A stretch of DNA of 64,000 nt, taken from contig NZ_JMKP01000014.1 of the NCBI RefSeq assembly GCF_000685805.1, positions 1-64,000 of the forward strand, in the 5' to 3' direction. The notes under the pieces were generated by a model. It did no database searches, was not told the DNA's origin, and worked only from the letters and a program-made list of their open reading frames with translations. A program made the translations under genes and the position numbers. Shown here in pieces: positions 46,783-56,400 of this stretch (its first letter is position 1; each line of letters starts with the position of its first letter). The DNA comes from Psychrobacter phenylpyruvicus DSM 7000 = NBRC 102152. Its GTDB lineage: Bacteria > Pseudomonadota > Gammaproteobacteria > Pseudomonadales > Moraxellaceae.

Positions 46783-49700
46783 TTAAGAGTAATGAAAATA
46801 AAGATTATCCTCAGGTACCACAATACCTAACTGCATTAAGTTCTCATCAGTTGGGTAAACCCGCCAATCATCATTTAAATTAACACTGGCAATGGCAAAG
46901 TCGGTATAGACGTTTAAGGCAACGGGAATGCAGCCATCATTTTGATTGAGGGGTACCGGCGAGATACCCATACCGTCTTGATCATTATAATAAGCCTCCA
47001 TTGCATCATTGTCATCAGCTTCTTCTTCAAATGAAGGGGCAGCAATGCTCGGAATGCTATCAAGCTGAGCAGGTTTTAATAAAGGCTTTAAGGAGTCTAA
47101 AAGTCGAGTGTCTTCACTGTGAATCTTAATGCTAATCTTCTTCACCCAGCGTTGACGGCATTCAAGGAGAGTATAAGCGTTGTCTAAACGGGCAAACAGG
47201 CGACCGTCACGGTCTCTAATACCGCCTTTAATGACAATGACCTCGTCAACCTTGAGCTTGTCTTTAATGCGGTTGTAACGCTCAGCATAACAGCTTACCT
47301 CAAGCCGCGCCGTTCCATCATCCAAGGTAATTACACAGCGGTTTCCGAAGTTAGCAATGTCCATAATCAGGCCAGCAAACAGAGTGCTGCCGTTATAGCC
47401 AGTATCAGATAGGCTATCTAGACGGGCATTGCTGGTATAGACCGCTACCTCTTTGCGGTATTGATCCATTGGGTGCCCAGTCAGGTACAGACCCAGGGTG
47501 TCTTTTTCAGCTTTAAGGCGGTGTTTATCTCCCCAAATCAGTTCAGGGCCAGTAGGCAGTGGCGGGGCAGTGGTAGCGTTATCCACTTCACTAAATAAGT
47601 CCATCATGCCCATTTCGTTATTTTGACGCTCTTGCTCAGCTGCCTGTACCGCACTGGGCAGCTGCTCCATCAAGGCACCGCGAATTTGGTGATGTTGGTC
47701 ATCGGCTAAGTCAGGACGTAAGGTAATGGCAAAGTCATCAAAGCAGCCAGACTTGATTAGTGCCTCTAAAGTGCGCTTATTAACTTTCTTAATATCTACC
47801 CGGCGACAGAAGTCATAGAGATCGGTAAATGGTCCGCCCATATTTCTTGCGTGGACGATAGATTCGACCGCACCTTCACCGACCCCTTTAATTGCACCAA
47901 GACCATAAATGATATTGGTGGGCTTATCGGCGACAAAGTGCCATTCACTGCGATTAACAGAGGGGTTATCGACAGTTAGGTTAAAGTTCTCACGGCAGTC
48001 ATTGATAAAGAACACCACGTTTTCAGTGTGATGCATATCAGAGGTTAATACCGCGGCCATAAACTCAGCGGGATAGTAGTATTTTAGATAAGCAGTCTGA
48101 TAAGCTAAGACACCATAAGCCGCCGAGTGAGATTTGTTAAATCCGTAACCGGCAAACTTCTCCATCAAGTCAAACACACCGCCAGATACCACAGGATCAA
48201 TGCCTTGTTTGGTCGCCCCAGTGACAAAGATATCCCGCTGCTTGGCCATCTCTTCTGGTTTTTTCTTACCCATAGCGCGGCGCAGCATGTCAGCCCCGCC
48301 CAAGCTGTAACCTGCCATGACCTGCGAGATTTGCATAACCTGCTCTTGGTAGACAATAACCCCGTTGGTGTTCTCAAGGATAGGCTCAAGGTTAGGGTGG
48401 TCATATACCACCTCTTCACGACCATGCTTACGGTCAATGTACATCTCAACCATTCCGGCATCTAGCGGGCCTGGGCGATATAACGCACACATGGCGATAA
48501 CGTCTTCAATGTTGGTAGGTTGCAGCTTTGACAGGTATTTTTTCATACCCGAGCTCTCTAGCTGGAATACCGCTGTGGTCTTAGCTTCTTGCAACAGTTT
48601 ATAAGCATTCTTGTCATCTAGCGGTAAGTCTTCTAGCTCAAGTGCTGGCTTTTGTTCCCGAGCTCGGCGCTCATTAATGTTCTTAACCGCCGCATTAATA
48701 ACGGTTAAGTTTCGCAGACCTAAGAAGTCAAACTTAACTAGGCCGACAGATTCCACATCGTCTTTATCAAATTGACTGACTCGGTGACCCTCTTCATCAC
48801 AATAGATGGCACTAAAATCTGTAATTTTATTTGGAGCAATCAATACGCCCCCAGCGTGCTTACCAACGTTTCGGGTTATGCCTTCAAGTTTAAGCGCCAT
48901 TTCCCAGATCTCATTGGCATCCTCATAATCCATATTATCTGGGTTTGAAAGCAATTCTTTTAGTTGTGGCTCCTCAAGCACTGCATCTTGTAGTGAGATA
49001 CCTGGAGTCTTGGGAATCAGTTTTGAGATTTTATCGGCCAAACCATAAGATTTACTTTGAACACGCGCCACGTCACGGACCACAGCTTTTGCTGCCATGG
49101 TACCGAAAGTGATAATCTGCGATACCGCTTCACGGCCATACTGACTGGCCACATACTCAATCACGCGGTCACGACCTTCAATACAAAAGTCGATATCGAA
49201 GTCGGGCATAGACACACGCTCTGGATTTAAGAAGCGCTCAAACAGTAAGTCGTAATGTAAGGGGTCAAGGTCGGTAATATTTAGGGCATAAGCCACTAAG
49301 GATCCGGCTCCTGAGCCACGACCTGGGCCTACCGGTACGCCATTGGCTTTGGCCCAGCGAATGAAATCCATTACGATTAAGAAGTAGCCTGGGAATCCCA
49401 TTTCCAGAATAATATTTAGCTCATGCTCTAGGCGTTCATCATAAGGCTTTCTAACCTCAGGCCAAGTGTCATCTCGATCGGCAACTGGATATAGCTTATC
49501 TAAGCGGGCATCAAGTCCTCGCTTCGATTCAGCACGGAAAAAAGACTCAATGGTTTCGCCTTCAGGCACAGGGAATTCAGGTAATACGTTGATACCTAGA
49601 GTTAAAGTCACGTTACAGCGCTTGGCTAGGATAACGGTATTATCTACCACTTGAGGAATATCTGAAAAAAGCTCAACCATCTCAGCTTGAGTTTTTAAGT

Positions 49701-50400
49701 ATTGTTCACTTGAGTAATCATGAGGACGGTTGGGGTCAGCCAGAACGTGAGAGGAGGCAATACACACTCGTGCTTCATGAGCGTCAAAGTCATCTTCTAC
49801 CAAGAATCGTACGTCATTATGAGCCACGATGGGGATGCCATGACGCTGACCTGCCAAAATGGCTTGTTCAATAAAGGTGTCTTCACCCACACGTCTAGTG
49901 CGTTTTATAGCAAAATACAAGCGGTCTTCAAACACAGACTGATACTCAGCTAGCAGCTCATGGCCTCGCTCAGGGTTTGAGCCCATTAAAGCCTGTCCGA
50001 CATCTGACTTCTCGGTAAATAAGATAATAACCCCGTCACTATTGGCCATTAAATGCTCTTTATTGACAATAGGGACGCCTCTGTTCTCAGGATTCATACG
50101 CCCATCTGTAAATCCTAGCGACACAATACGGGTAATGCTTTGGTAGCCCTCATTGTTCATTGCCAATAAAGTTAAGCGGGTGTTTTCGTCATCCAAGATA
50201 ATCTCAGCCCCGATAATGGGCTTAATTCCTGCATCTAGGCAGGCACGATAAAACTTTACAGTGGCATATAAGTTAGATAAGTCGGTTAAAGCTAATGCCA
50301 TTTGGCCATCAGCTGCTGCCGCTTTTACCAAAGGTTTGATACGAATAATGGAGTCGGTAATTGAAAACTCGCTGTGGATGCCTAAATGTACAAATGCCAT
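46783..50400 (-). CDS. dnaE: DNA polymerase III alpha subunit
   Basis: Replicative polymerase, 1205 residues. A PHP domain is at the N-terminus (FVHLGIHSEFSITDS, GAEI). The palm has the catalytic aspartates in PDFDIDFC (Asp400, Asp402) and a third in FDKDDVESVG. The fingers include ALYRPGPLDAGMVEMYIDRK, followed by the tandem HhH region and an OB fold (LFAGLIMDIANFGNRCVITL). A roughly 150-residue C-terminal part binds tau/clamp. The start at ATG 50400 has AGGT upstream; an in-frame codon at 50442 adds residues not shared by the family. Standing alone at the edge of the adhesin locus, it marks where core genome ends and accessory genes begin. Confidence 0.97.
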   Translation of the reverse strand: MAFVHLGIHSEFSITDSIIRIKPLVKAAAADGQMALALTDLSNLYATVKFYRACLDAGIKPIIGAEIILDDENTRLTLLAMNNEGYQSITRIVSLGFTDGRMNPENRGVPIVNKEHLMANSDGVIILFTEKSDVGQALMGSNPERGHELLAEYQSVFEDRLYFAIKRTRRVGEDTFIEQAILAGQRHGIPIVAHNDVRFLVEDDFDAHEARVCIASSHVLADPNRPHDYSSEQYLKTQAEMVELFSDIPQVVDNTVILAKRCNVTLTLGINVLPEFPVPEGETIESFFRAESKRGLDARLDKLYPVADRDDTWPEVRKPYDERLEHELNIILEMGFPGYFLIVMDFIRWAKANGVPVGPGRGSGAGSLVAYALNITDLDPLHYDLLFERFLNPERVSMPDFDIDFCIEGRDRVIEYVASQYGREAVSQIITFGTMAAKAVVRDVARVQSKSYGLADKISKLIPKTPGISLQDAVLEEPQLKELLSNPDNMDYEDANEIWEMALKLEGITRNVGKHAGGVLIAPNKITDFSAIYCDEEGHRVSQFDKDDVESVGLVKFDFLGLRNLTVINAAVKNINERRAREQKPALELEDLPLDDKNAYKLLQEAKTTAVFQLESSGMKKYLSKLQPTNIEDVIAMCALYRPGPLDAGMVEMYIDRKHGREEVVYDHPNLEPILENTNGVIVYQEQVMQISQVMAGYSLGGADMLRRAMGKKKPEEMAKQRDIFVTGATKQGIDPVVSGGVFDLMEKFAGYGFNKSHSAAYGVLAYQTAYLKYYYPAEFMAAVLTSDMHHTENVVFFINDCRENFNLTVDNPSVNRSEWHFVADKPTNIIYGLGAIKGVGEGAVESIVHARNMGGPFTDLYDFCRRVDIKKVNKRTLEALIKSGCFDDFAITLRPDLADDQHHQIRGALMEQLPSAVQAAEQERQNNEMGMMDLFSEVDNATTAPPLPTGPELIWGDKHRLKAEKDTLGLYLTGHPMDQYRKEVAVYTSNARLDSLSDTGYNGSTLFAGLIMDIANFGNRCVITLDDGTARLEVSCYAERYNRIKDKLKVDEVIVIKGGIRDRDGRLFARLDNAYTLLECRQRWVKKISIKIHSEDTRLLDSLKPLLKPAQLDSIPSIAAPSFEEEADDNDAMEAYYNDQDGMGISPVPLNQNDGCIPVALNVYTDFAIASVNLNDDWRVYPTDENLMQLGIVVPEDNLYFHYS

Positions 50401-50754
50401 AAACGACCTGATTTTAATAAACGGATTAGAACAAACAAGCAAGATTGTGGGCGAGACAACTGCTTCTGAAACTATAGAGTTTGTTTAAGTAAACTTTAGA
50501 GAAAAGCTATATTTTATCAATAACTTAATGAAAGGTTTTCTGCTTTGAGTATTGTGATTTTAATACGCAGATATAGGGTTTAATTAGGGGTTAACTATAG
50601 CATTTTTACGCCCATTTAGGTATCCAAGTTGCAAAATTAAGATTGTAACTTAGTGTGATTATTTTTGATTTTTATGTAACTAATGTTAGCTAAATATGTT
50701 TTACTATGGAGAGCTTTAAAAAAAATTACACAGTAATTTAATCAAGGATAGAGA
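50401..50754. other. Divergent intergenic region dnaE / Calx-beta gene
   Basis: 354 bases of AT-rich DNA between divergent genes. It should hold both promoters, but no convincing -35/-10 pair, repeat or RNA element could be picked out by eye. Confidence 0.6.
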
Positions 50755-51915
50755 ATGCAGGATAGTAAAGCAACTACAGTCACTATTTCTCAAACGAAAG
50801 AAATAAAGAATTCTGAGGCAAAAGAGATAGGGGCGGTTCAAGTATCAATCACCAATACTGTAGATAGTGTCAATGAAGCAGAGGCCTTTAAATTTTGTAT
50901 TGGATTGACAAATAGCAACGATGAACCAGTATTGGCGCATAAAGATGTGGCAATTAATGTCATTTGTACCGGCATAGCAGCAAATGGGGATGAGTACATT
51001 GGCAGTAGCATTATTATCATTGCTTCAGGATCAAGCAGTACTAACTTTTATCCTTTTACAGAAAAATATCTTAATGTAGAGCAGATAGATAAGTTAGGTA
51101 TTGCCTTAACTGCTATCAAAGAAAGTGGATTTGCAGACATAACTATTGACCCCAATCACAACTTTGTAGAGCTGGCTGTTGTAAATTATCAGCAGGATTA
51201 TTTTAGTGTGACAGCGTTAACGGTAGATGGGGTAGCAGGTGTCGTAGAGTTCACAGTTTCATTATCTAGAGCACCTATCACCCAAGAAGCCTCGGTAGAT
51301 TATTTTTTAGGTAGGATAGGTGCAGCGAATATAAACTCTTATCAAGTAGATTCAGGGACTTTAGCTTTTAGCCGAGGTATTACTTCACATACAGTTACCC
51401 AATCTTTCTCTAACGTTGACTGCACACAATGTAATAGTAACTTTGAGGTAGTATTAACTAATAGTGTCAATGCTCAAATTAAAGACAGTTCTGAGTGGGT
51501 TTATAATAGGCATAACCCAAATACACAACCTGATTTAGCGTTGGTTTCTATTGTAGATAGTAGTGATCCAAACTGTGAAATGCAGCAGTTTCACGCCGAC
51601 GGTGGCTCATTTGCCATCGAGCTACGAGACAACAAGGGAGATCTAAATATTGCCAATACTGATGTGACAGTTGAAATTCATTACTGGGGAACCATGACAG
51701 ATGAAACAGATTTCGTAGGAAAAACAAGTTTAATAGTCCCTGCCAATAGTGCAAGTTTTGATTTTGATATTGCAGCTTTAGATGAGTATATTGTTAAGCA
51801 TTCAGAGGCTGTCAATATTAAATTAAGTCAGGTTTATGGCGGTGGTTTTAAAACCATTGTCATTGATCAAAATAAGTCAGCAGCAGCAAATATGAGTATT
51901 AGGGACATAGGATAA
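50755..51915 (+). CDS. Orphan Calx-beta-module protein
   Basis: A 386-residue protein built of about three Calx-beta-like beta-sandwich modules: roughly 26-135 (VQVSITNTVDSVNEAEAF), 138-258 and 262-386. The last is clearly homologous to the repeat modules of the giant adhesin 1.5 kb downstream (SFAIELRDNKGDLN, TDVTVEIHYWG, LIVPANSASFDFDIAALDEY, GGGFKTIVID). There is no signal peptide, no Bap-type N-terminal prefix, no RTX nonapeptides and no recognisable type I secretion end, so it is not a normal secreted adhesin. It has a good ribosome binding site (AAGGA, eight bases before ATG) and its own terminator, so it is not simply debris. Cysteines occur at the second and third modules (VDCTQC, PNCEM). 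Confidence 0.75.
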   Translation: MQDSKATTVTISQTKEIKNSEAKEIGAVQVSITNTVDSVNEAEAFKFCIGLTNSNDEPVLAHKDVAINVICTGIAANGDEYIGSSIIIIASGSSSTNFYPFTEKYLNVEQIDKLGIALTAIKESGFADITIDPNHNFVELAVVNYQQDYFSVTALTVDGVAGVVEFTVSLSRAPITQEASVDYFLGRIGAANINSYQVDSGTLAFSRGITSHTVTQSFSNVDCTQCNSNFEVVLTNSVNAQIKDSSEWVYNRHNPNTQPDLALVSIVDSSDPNCEMQQFHADGGSFAIELRDNKGDLNIANTDVTVEIHYWGTMTDETDFVGKTSLIVPANSASFDFDIAALDEYIVKHSEAVNIKLSQVYGGGFKTIVIDQNKSAAANMSIRDIG

Positions 51916-51993
51916 TTTCAAATAAATGGCCTGAATCACTGTATTGTATATAGCAAGAAATTTTTAATAGATCATATTTAATAAGACATTTTT

Positions 51994-52030
51994 TATAAGC
52001 CACACTCTTAAGAGTGTGGCTTATTTTTTT
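51994..52030 (+). terminator. Rho-independent terminator after the orphan Calx-beta gene
   Basis: ATAAGCCACACTCTT and AAGAGTGTGGCTTAT pair perfectly and run into TTTTTTT. Confidence 0.93.
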
Positions 52031-52440
52031 GTCTTTAGTTATTAGCTCAGCTAGCTCTTGGCTTAATTGATTCATTTTTGAATAGAGGATTTAGTACGTT
52101 TATACCATTACCTCAATGAAGCACGAAAAGTACTATCGGTATAGAGCCATGGAAGTATTGTGGGTGTTTTAAGCATAAAAAACTATATTTACTAAGAATT
52201 TTTTGAGGCTTTACGCTTAATAAGTTTGTAAAGGTTGTAAAACAAAAGTCATGTCTCTGATTAATTTGCATGAGCCTATTAGTTAACAAAACTTATTAGT
52301 AAATACTAATGTCAGAATTTTAGTCGATGGGTAGGAAAAAGGATTTGCTTAACAGCTTTTAGTAAAAAGACAAATCAATAAAAAAGTTGTTGTCTCCTTC
52401 GATGTAATCATTTAGCTAGCGTAAATTAAGGATATCTTCA
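52031..52440. other. Intergenic region before the OmpA-type lipoprotein gene
   Basis: About 410 AT-rich bases. The only structure noted is a perfect inverted repeat ATTAGTA-aa-TACTAAT at 52295-52310, a possible operator about 130 bases before the next ATG. No clear promoter boxes. Confidence 0.5.
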
Positions 52441-53355
52441 ATGAAAACAACAGTTAGAACACTTATAGGTACATTACTAATAGCGACATTATTACAGGGA
52501 TGTGCTACTCAAAATGGAATGGTCAGAGTAAACGATGTTGCTTGGCATCCCAGTGAAGAGGTAGATGTGGATGCTATTTTAAATACAGCTACTCCTGAGG
52601 GCACAACCCGACTGGTGTTTTATCGTCCGATGGATAAGGATGACTCCCGAACAGGAGTCAATATCGCGATAAACGATGATTATCAGGTCAGTCTTCATCC
52701 TGGAAGCTTTACTGCAGTTTATTCTTGTATCGGGGATAACCGGCTGAGCAGCAAATCCTCTGAACTACATACCAATGACTTATTACTAGATCATAAAGTT
52801 TCAAATATCAAAAATAAGGAGACTCAATATTTCGAAATAAATGTCAATGAAAACCGTGTTGCAACGTCAAAGCGTGTATCTGAAGACCAAGCTCGTGCCG
52901 CTATGGCAGGTATGTCTTATCAAACTCATCAAATAAGCAAGGTCATTCCACACTGTGCCCTTCGCCCACAACCCAAACCTCAGCCCCCTAGCGCCCCTAT
53001 TTTAGAAGAAAAAGTAACCATAAAGCTTCAAGTTCTTTTTGATAATGACAAATCAGTGGTTAAACCTCAATATCTGAGCGAACTGTCTACTGCCGCCGAA
53101 TTCATGCAAAAGTATTCAGATACAACGGTTGTTATTGAGGGTCATACCGACAGTAATGCTAGTGATGCTTACAACATTGCTTTATCAGAACGTCGTGCTC
53201 AGGCAGTGAAAGAGGTGTTTATTAATCAATTCGGGATTAGTCCAGCTCGGATTCAAGCGATTGGCTATGGAGAATCACGGCCAATTGCCTCAAACGCAAC
53301 TGCAGAAGGAAGACAGATGAACCGTAGAGTAGTCGCTGTATTACAACAAAAATAA
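52441..53355 (+). CDS. OmpA-family lipoprotein
   Basis: Outer-membrane lipoprotein of 304 residues. The signal peptide ends in the lipobox L-L-Q-G-Cys (Cys21). Residues about 50-175 form a domain reminiscent of DUF2846 (TRLVFYRPMDKDDSRTGVNI, then NDDYQVSLHPGSFTAVY), followed by a proline-rich hinge (RPQPKPQPPSAPI). The C-terminal OmpA domain (about 196-300) binds peptidoglycan: VVIEGHTDSNASDAYN, LSERRAQAVKEVF and GYGESRPIASNATAEGR with NRRV. Such proteins accompany large Bap-type adhesins in Moraxellaceae, where they could help anchor or export the adhesin; that role is inferred from position. It lies 116 bases before the adhesin gene. Confidence 0.9.
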   Translation: MKTTVRTLIGTLLIATLLQGCATQNGMVRVNDVAWHPSEEVDVDAILNTATPEGTTRLVFYRPMDKDDSRTGVNIAINDDYQVSLHPGSFTAVYSCIGDNRLSSKSSELHTNDLLLDHKVSNIKNKETQYFEINVNENRVATSKRVSEDQARAAMAGMSYQTHQISKVIPHCALRPQPKPQPPSAPILEEKVTIKLQVLFDNDKSVVKPQYLSELSTAAEFMQKYSDTTVVIEGHTDSNASDAYNIALSERRAQAVKEVFINQFGISPARIQAIGYGESRPIASNATAEGRQMNRRVVAVLQQK

Positions 53356-53471
53356 TATTAAAAGGCCTAGCTGAACAAGATTTAGCGGGTCGACCCAAAT
53401 AATTACCTAGCAAAAATAATCTGGATGTAATTAAAACTATAAATCATTTAAAAATTCAACAAGGAAAGATA

Positions 53472-56400
53472 ATGAAAAATATCATTGTAACAACAGTAGA
53501 TTCAAGTGGAGTAGTTGCAAAAAACGCTCTTTCAGACAATGGGCCAACGGTAATCAATGCCACAAAAGACGCTAATTATGAGTTTTTTGACAATGTTAAA
53601 GGATACGGTCCCGACCATATAATCACTCGGCGTGTCGATAACGATTTAAAGGTTTCCTTTGATCGCACCGGTACAGAAGAAGACCTTATTATCAAAGATT
53701 TTTATCAAGAGAACAGTAACAGTGCGCTTATAGGCGCGTCAAAAGAGGGTGAGCCTTACTACTACATTCCTGATAGTGCGGAGCAAGCGGACTTTGTATC
53801 GCAGCTTCAAGACGGTGCTGTACAAGGTAATGCATTAGGCGGCGAAGAATTTGTACAACCGTGGTGGATAGGCGGATTGCCCGTTTTAGCCGCTTTAGGT
53901 ATTGCTTCAATTGGTTCTGATGATGCTGAACCTCCTACTGTTGATACCGTCATTAATCCTCCAACTGTAGAAATTACTGAAGATGCTAACAATGATGGCA
54001 TAATTTCAGCAAGCGAGCTGGATGGGACTGTGGGGGTTTTAATCACAGTGCATCCAGAGACAAATGTTGGTGATACTTTAGTCATAACCAACCCTGATGG
54101 ATCCATGGATATAGTTGTTATTACCCAAGATATCAAAGACAACGGCTTGGTATTAGAATATCCAGCGCCTGCTAACGGTGAGACTATCGAGGTTACCGCC
54201 TATGTTGCCGATCAACAAGAGAATATTTCAGAGCCTAGTACTGATTCAGCTGTTGTAGAGTCTCCTGCGATTGTCTCCTTATCTGGTGATAGCAGTATTA
54301 ATGAGAACGCTGGCCCAGCCACTTACACCATTACTTTAGATAAAGCTTCTGATACCGATACTGTGGTTACTTATGAGGTACAAAATCAAACTACCGACAG
54401 TAACGATTTTACAGGTCTCACCACGGCTACAGTTACCATACCGGCAGGTGAGGTGAGTGCGGTTATCGAGGTGGGTATAAATGATGACGGCGTCTATGAG
54501 GGCGATGAAAACTACAATGTGGTTATTACTGAGGTAACAGGGGGTGCGCAGTTAGGTAATGATGATACGGTTAATACGATCATTATAGACACTGATATGA
54601 TGCCAAGTGTGAGTGTTGATGATGTCACTGTGAGTGAAAGTCTCATGGGAGAAGACGTTGTGGCAACATTTACGGTTACTTTGTCACATCCTAGTTCTGA
54701 AACGGTCGAAGTTAGCTTTAATACCGATGCAGGTACAGCAGTGGATGGTGCGGACTACACCGGGGTCAGCGGAACAGTAACTTTTGCGCCAGGTGAGACT
54801 ACCCAAACTATTGAAGTGCCTATTTTGGATGATGTTTACGATGAAGCAGATGAAACTTTCAATGTGGTTCTAAGCGCACCTGTCAACGCTACATTAGGTA
54901 ATAACGGCATTGGTACTATTACTGATGAAGAGCAGTACCCTGATTTAGTCGAAGTATCTATCGTTGATAACTATGATGCTGTGAATGAAGGTGACACGAC
55001 AACCTTCCCAATAGAGCTTCGTGATGAAGCGGGTAATTTAATAGTAGCAGCTACTGATGTAACTGTTACGGTTGAATATACAGGTTCGGCAACTAATGGT
55101 GATGATTACACTACAGTAAGTACCACAGTAACCATTCTAGCAGGCACAAGCTCAGTCAATCTTGATATTGCAACGCTTACTGACTTATTAGATGAAGACT
55201 TAGAAGATGTGGTTATTACTATCACTGAAGCGACTGGCGGTGGTTTTGAAGCCATTGGTGTTGATGCTGATCATAGCGTTGCAGACGTTGACATTATTGA
55301 CAGCTCATACACCACTATTGAAATCAACGACGTAACTGTTGACGAAGATGCCGGTAATGCAGTATTCACAGTAACTTTAACCGGCGATGCCCCAACAGCT
55401 GACGTAACTGTCAACTACGCGACCGGTGATGTTACTGCTGTGGATGCTTCCGATTATACCGGTGTAACTGGTACTTTAGTATTCCCAGTCGGTACATTTA
55501 CGCAGACCATTACGGTGCCTATTTTAGATGACAATATTGCTGAAGCACCTGAAACGTACACTGTGACCCTAAGTGATGCGGTTAACGCCACAATTTTAAA
55601 CAATGGTGTAGGTACTATTACTGATGAGTGTAATACTGATTTAGACTCAGTTTATGTGTCAATTGTGGATAATGTTGATTCAGTTTATGAAGGTGAGGTT
55701 GGCAGCTTTACGGTAGAGTTAAGAGATGCTGATGGCAACCTTAATGCAGCTATAACGGATGTCATTGTCGATATACATTATAGTGGTGTGGCCATTGATG
55801 GAACGGATTATGTAGGGGTGGCAAGTGTCACTATACCTGCTAATAGCTCGAGTGTAGTTTTTGATATCACAACATTGGATGATTATATCGCTGAAGGCTC
55901 AGAGATTGTAAACATTGAATTAAGCAGTGTAACTGGTGGTGGTTTTGAAGCTATAGCCGTTGATCCCACTAAAGCCACAGCAGATATGGAAATAGTGGAT
56001 GAATGCTGTGATACCGAAGCGGTGATGGTTTCAATTCATGACTACATGGCTGATGTTATTGAAGGTGGTAATGGGGTATTCCCAATCGACTTACGTGATC
56101 AAGATGGCAATCCTATAAGTGCAATTACCGATACCACGGTAGATGTTCACTACAGTGGCGTAGCCATTGATGGTACAGACTTTACAGGCGTTGCTACTGT
56201 GGTTATCCCTGCAGGCAATCAATCTACAGTCCTTGTATTAGAAACAATTGATGATAACTTTGCAGAAGGTTCAGAGCTGGTAAATATTGAACTTCACAAC
56301 GTATCAGGAGGAGGTTTTGAGTCTATAGAAATTGATCCAGATCATAGCACGGCTGATATGAATATTGTCGATGATTGTGATTCAGTTTTTGTATCCATTC

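Noticed and set aside
53807..54142. Antisense ORF inside the giant adhesin gene and several more further along it
   Set aside because: They lie entirely within a strongly supported coding region, have no ribosome binding sites, and have the low-complexity composition expected from the reverse of a Val/Thr/Asp-rich frame.
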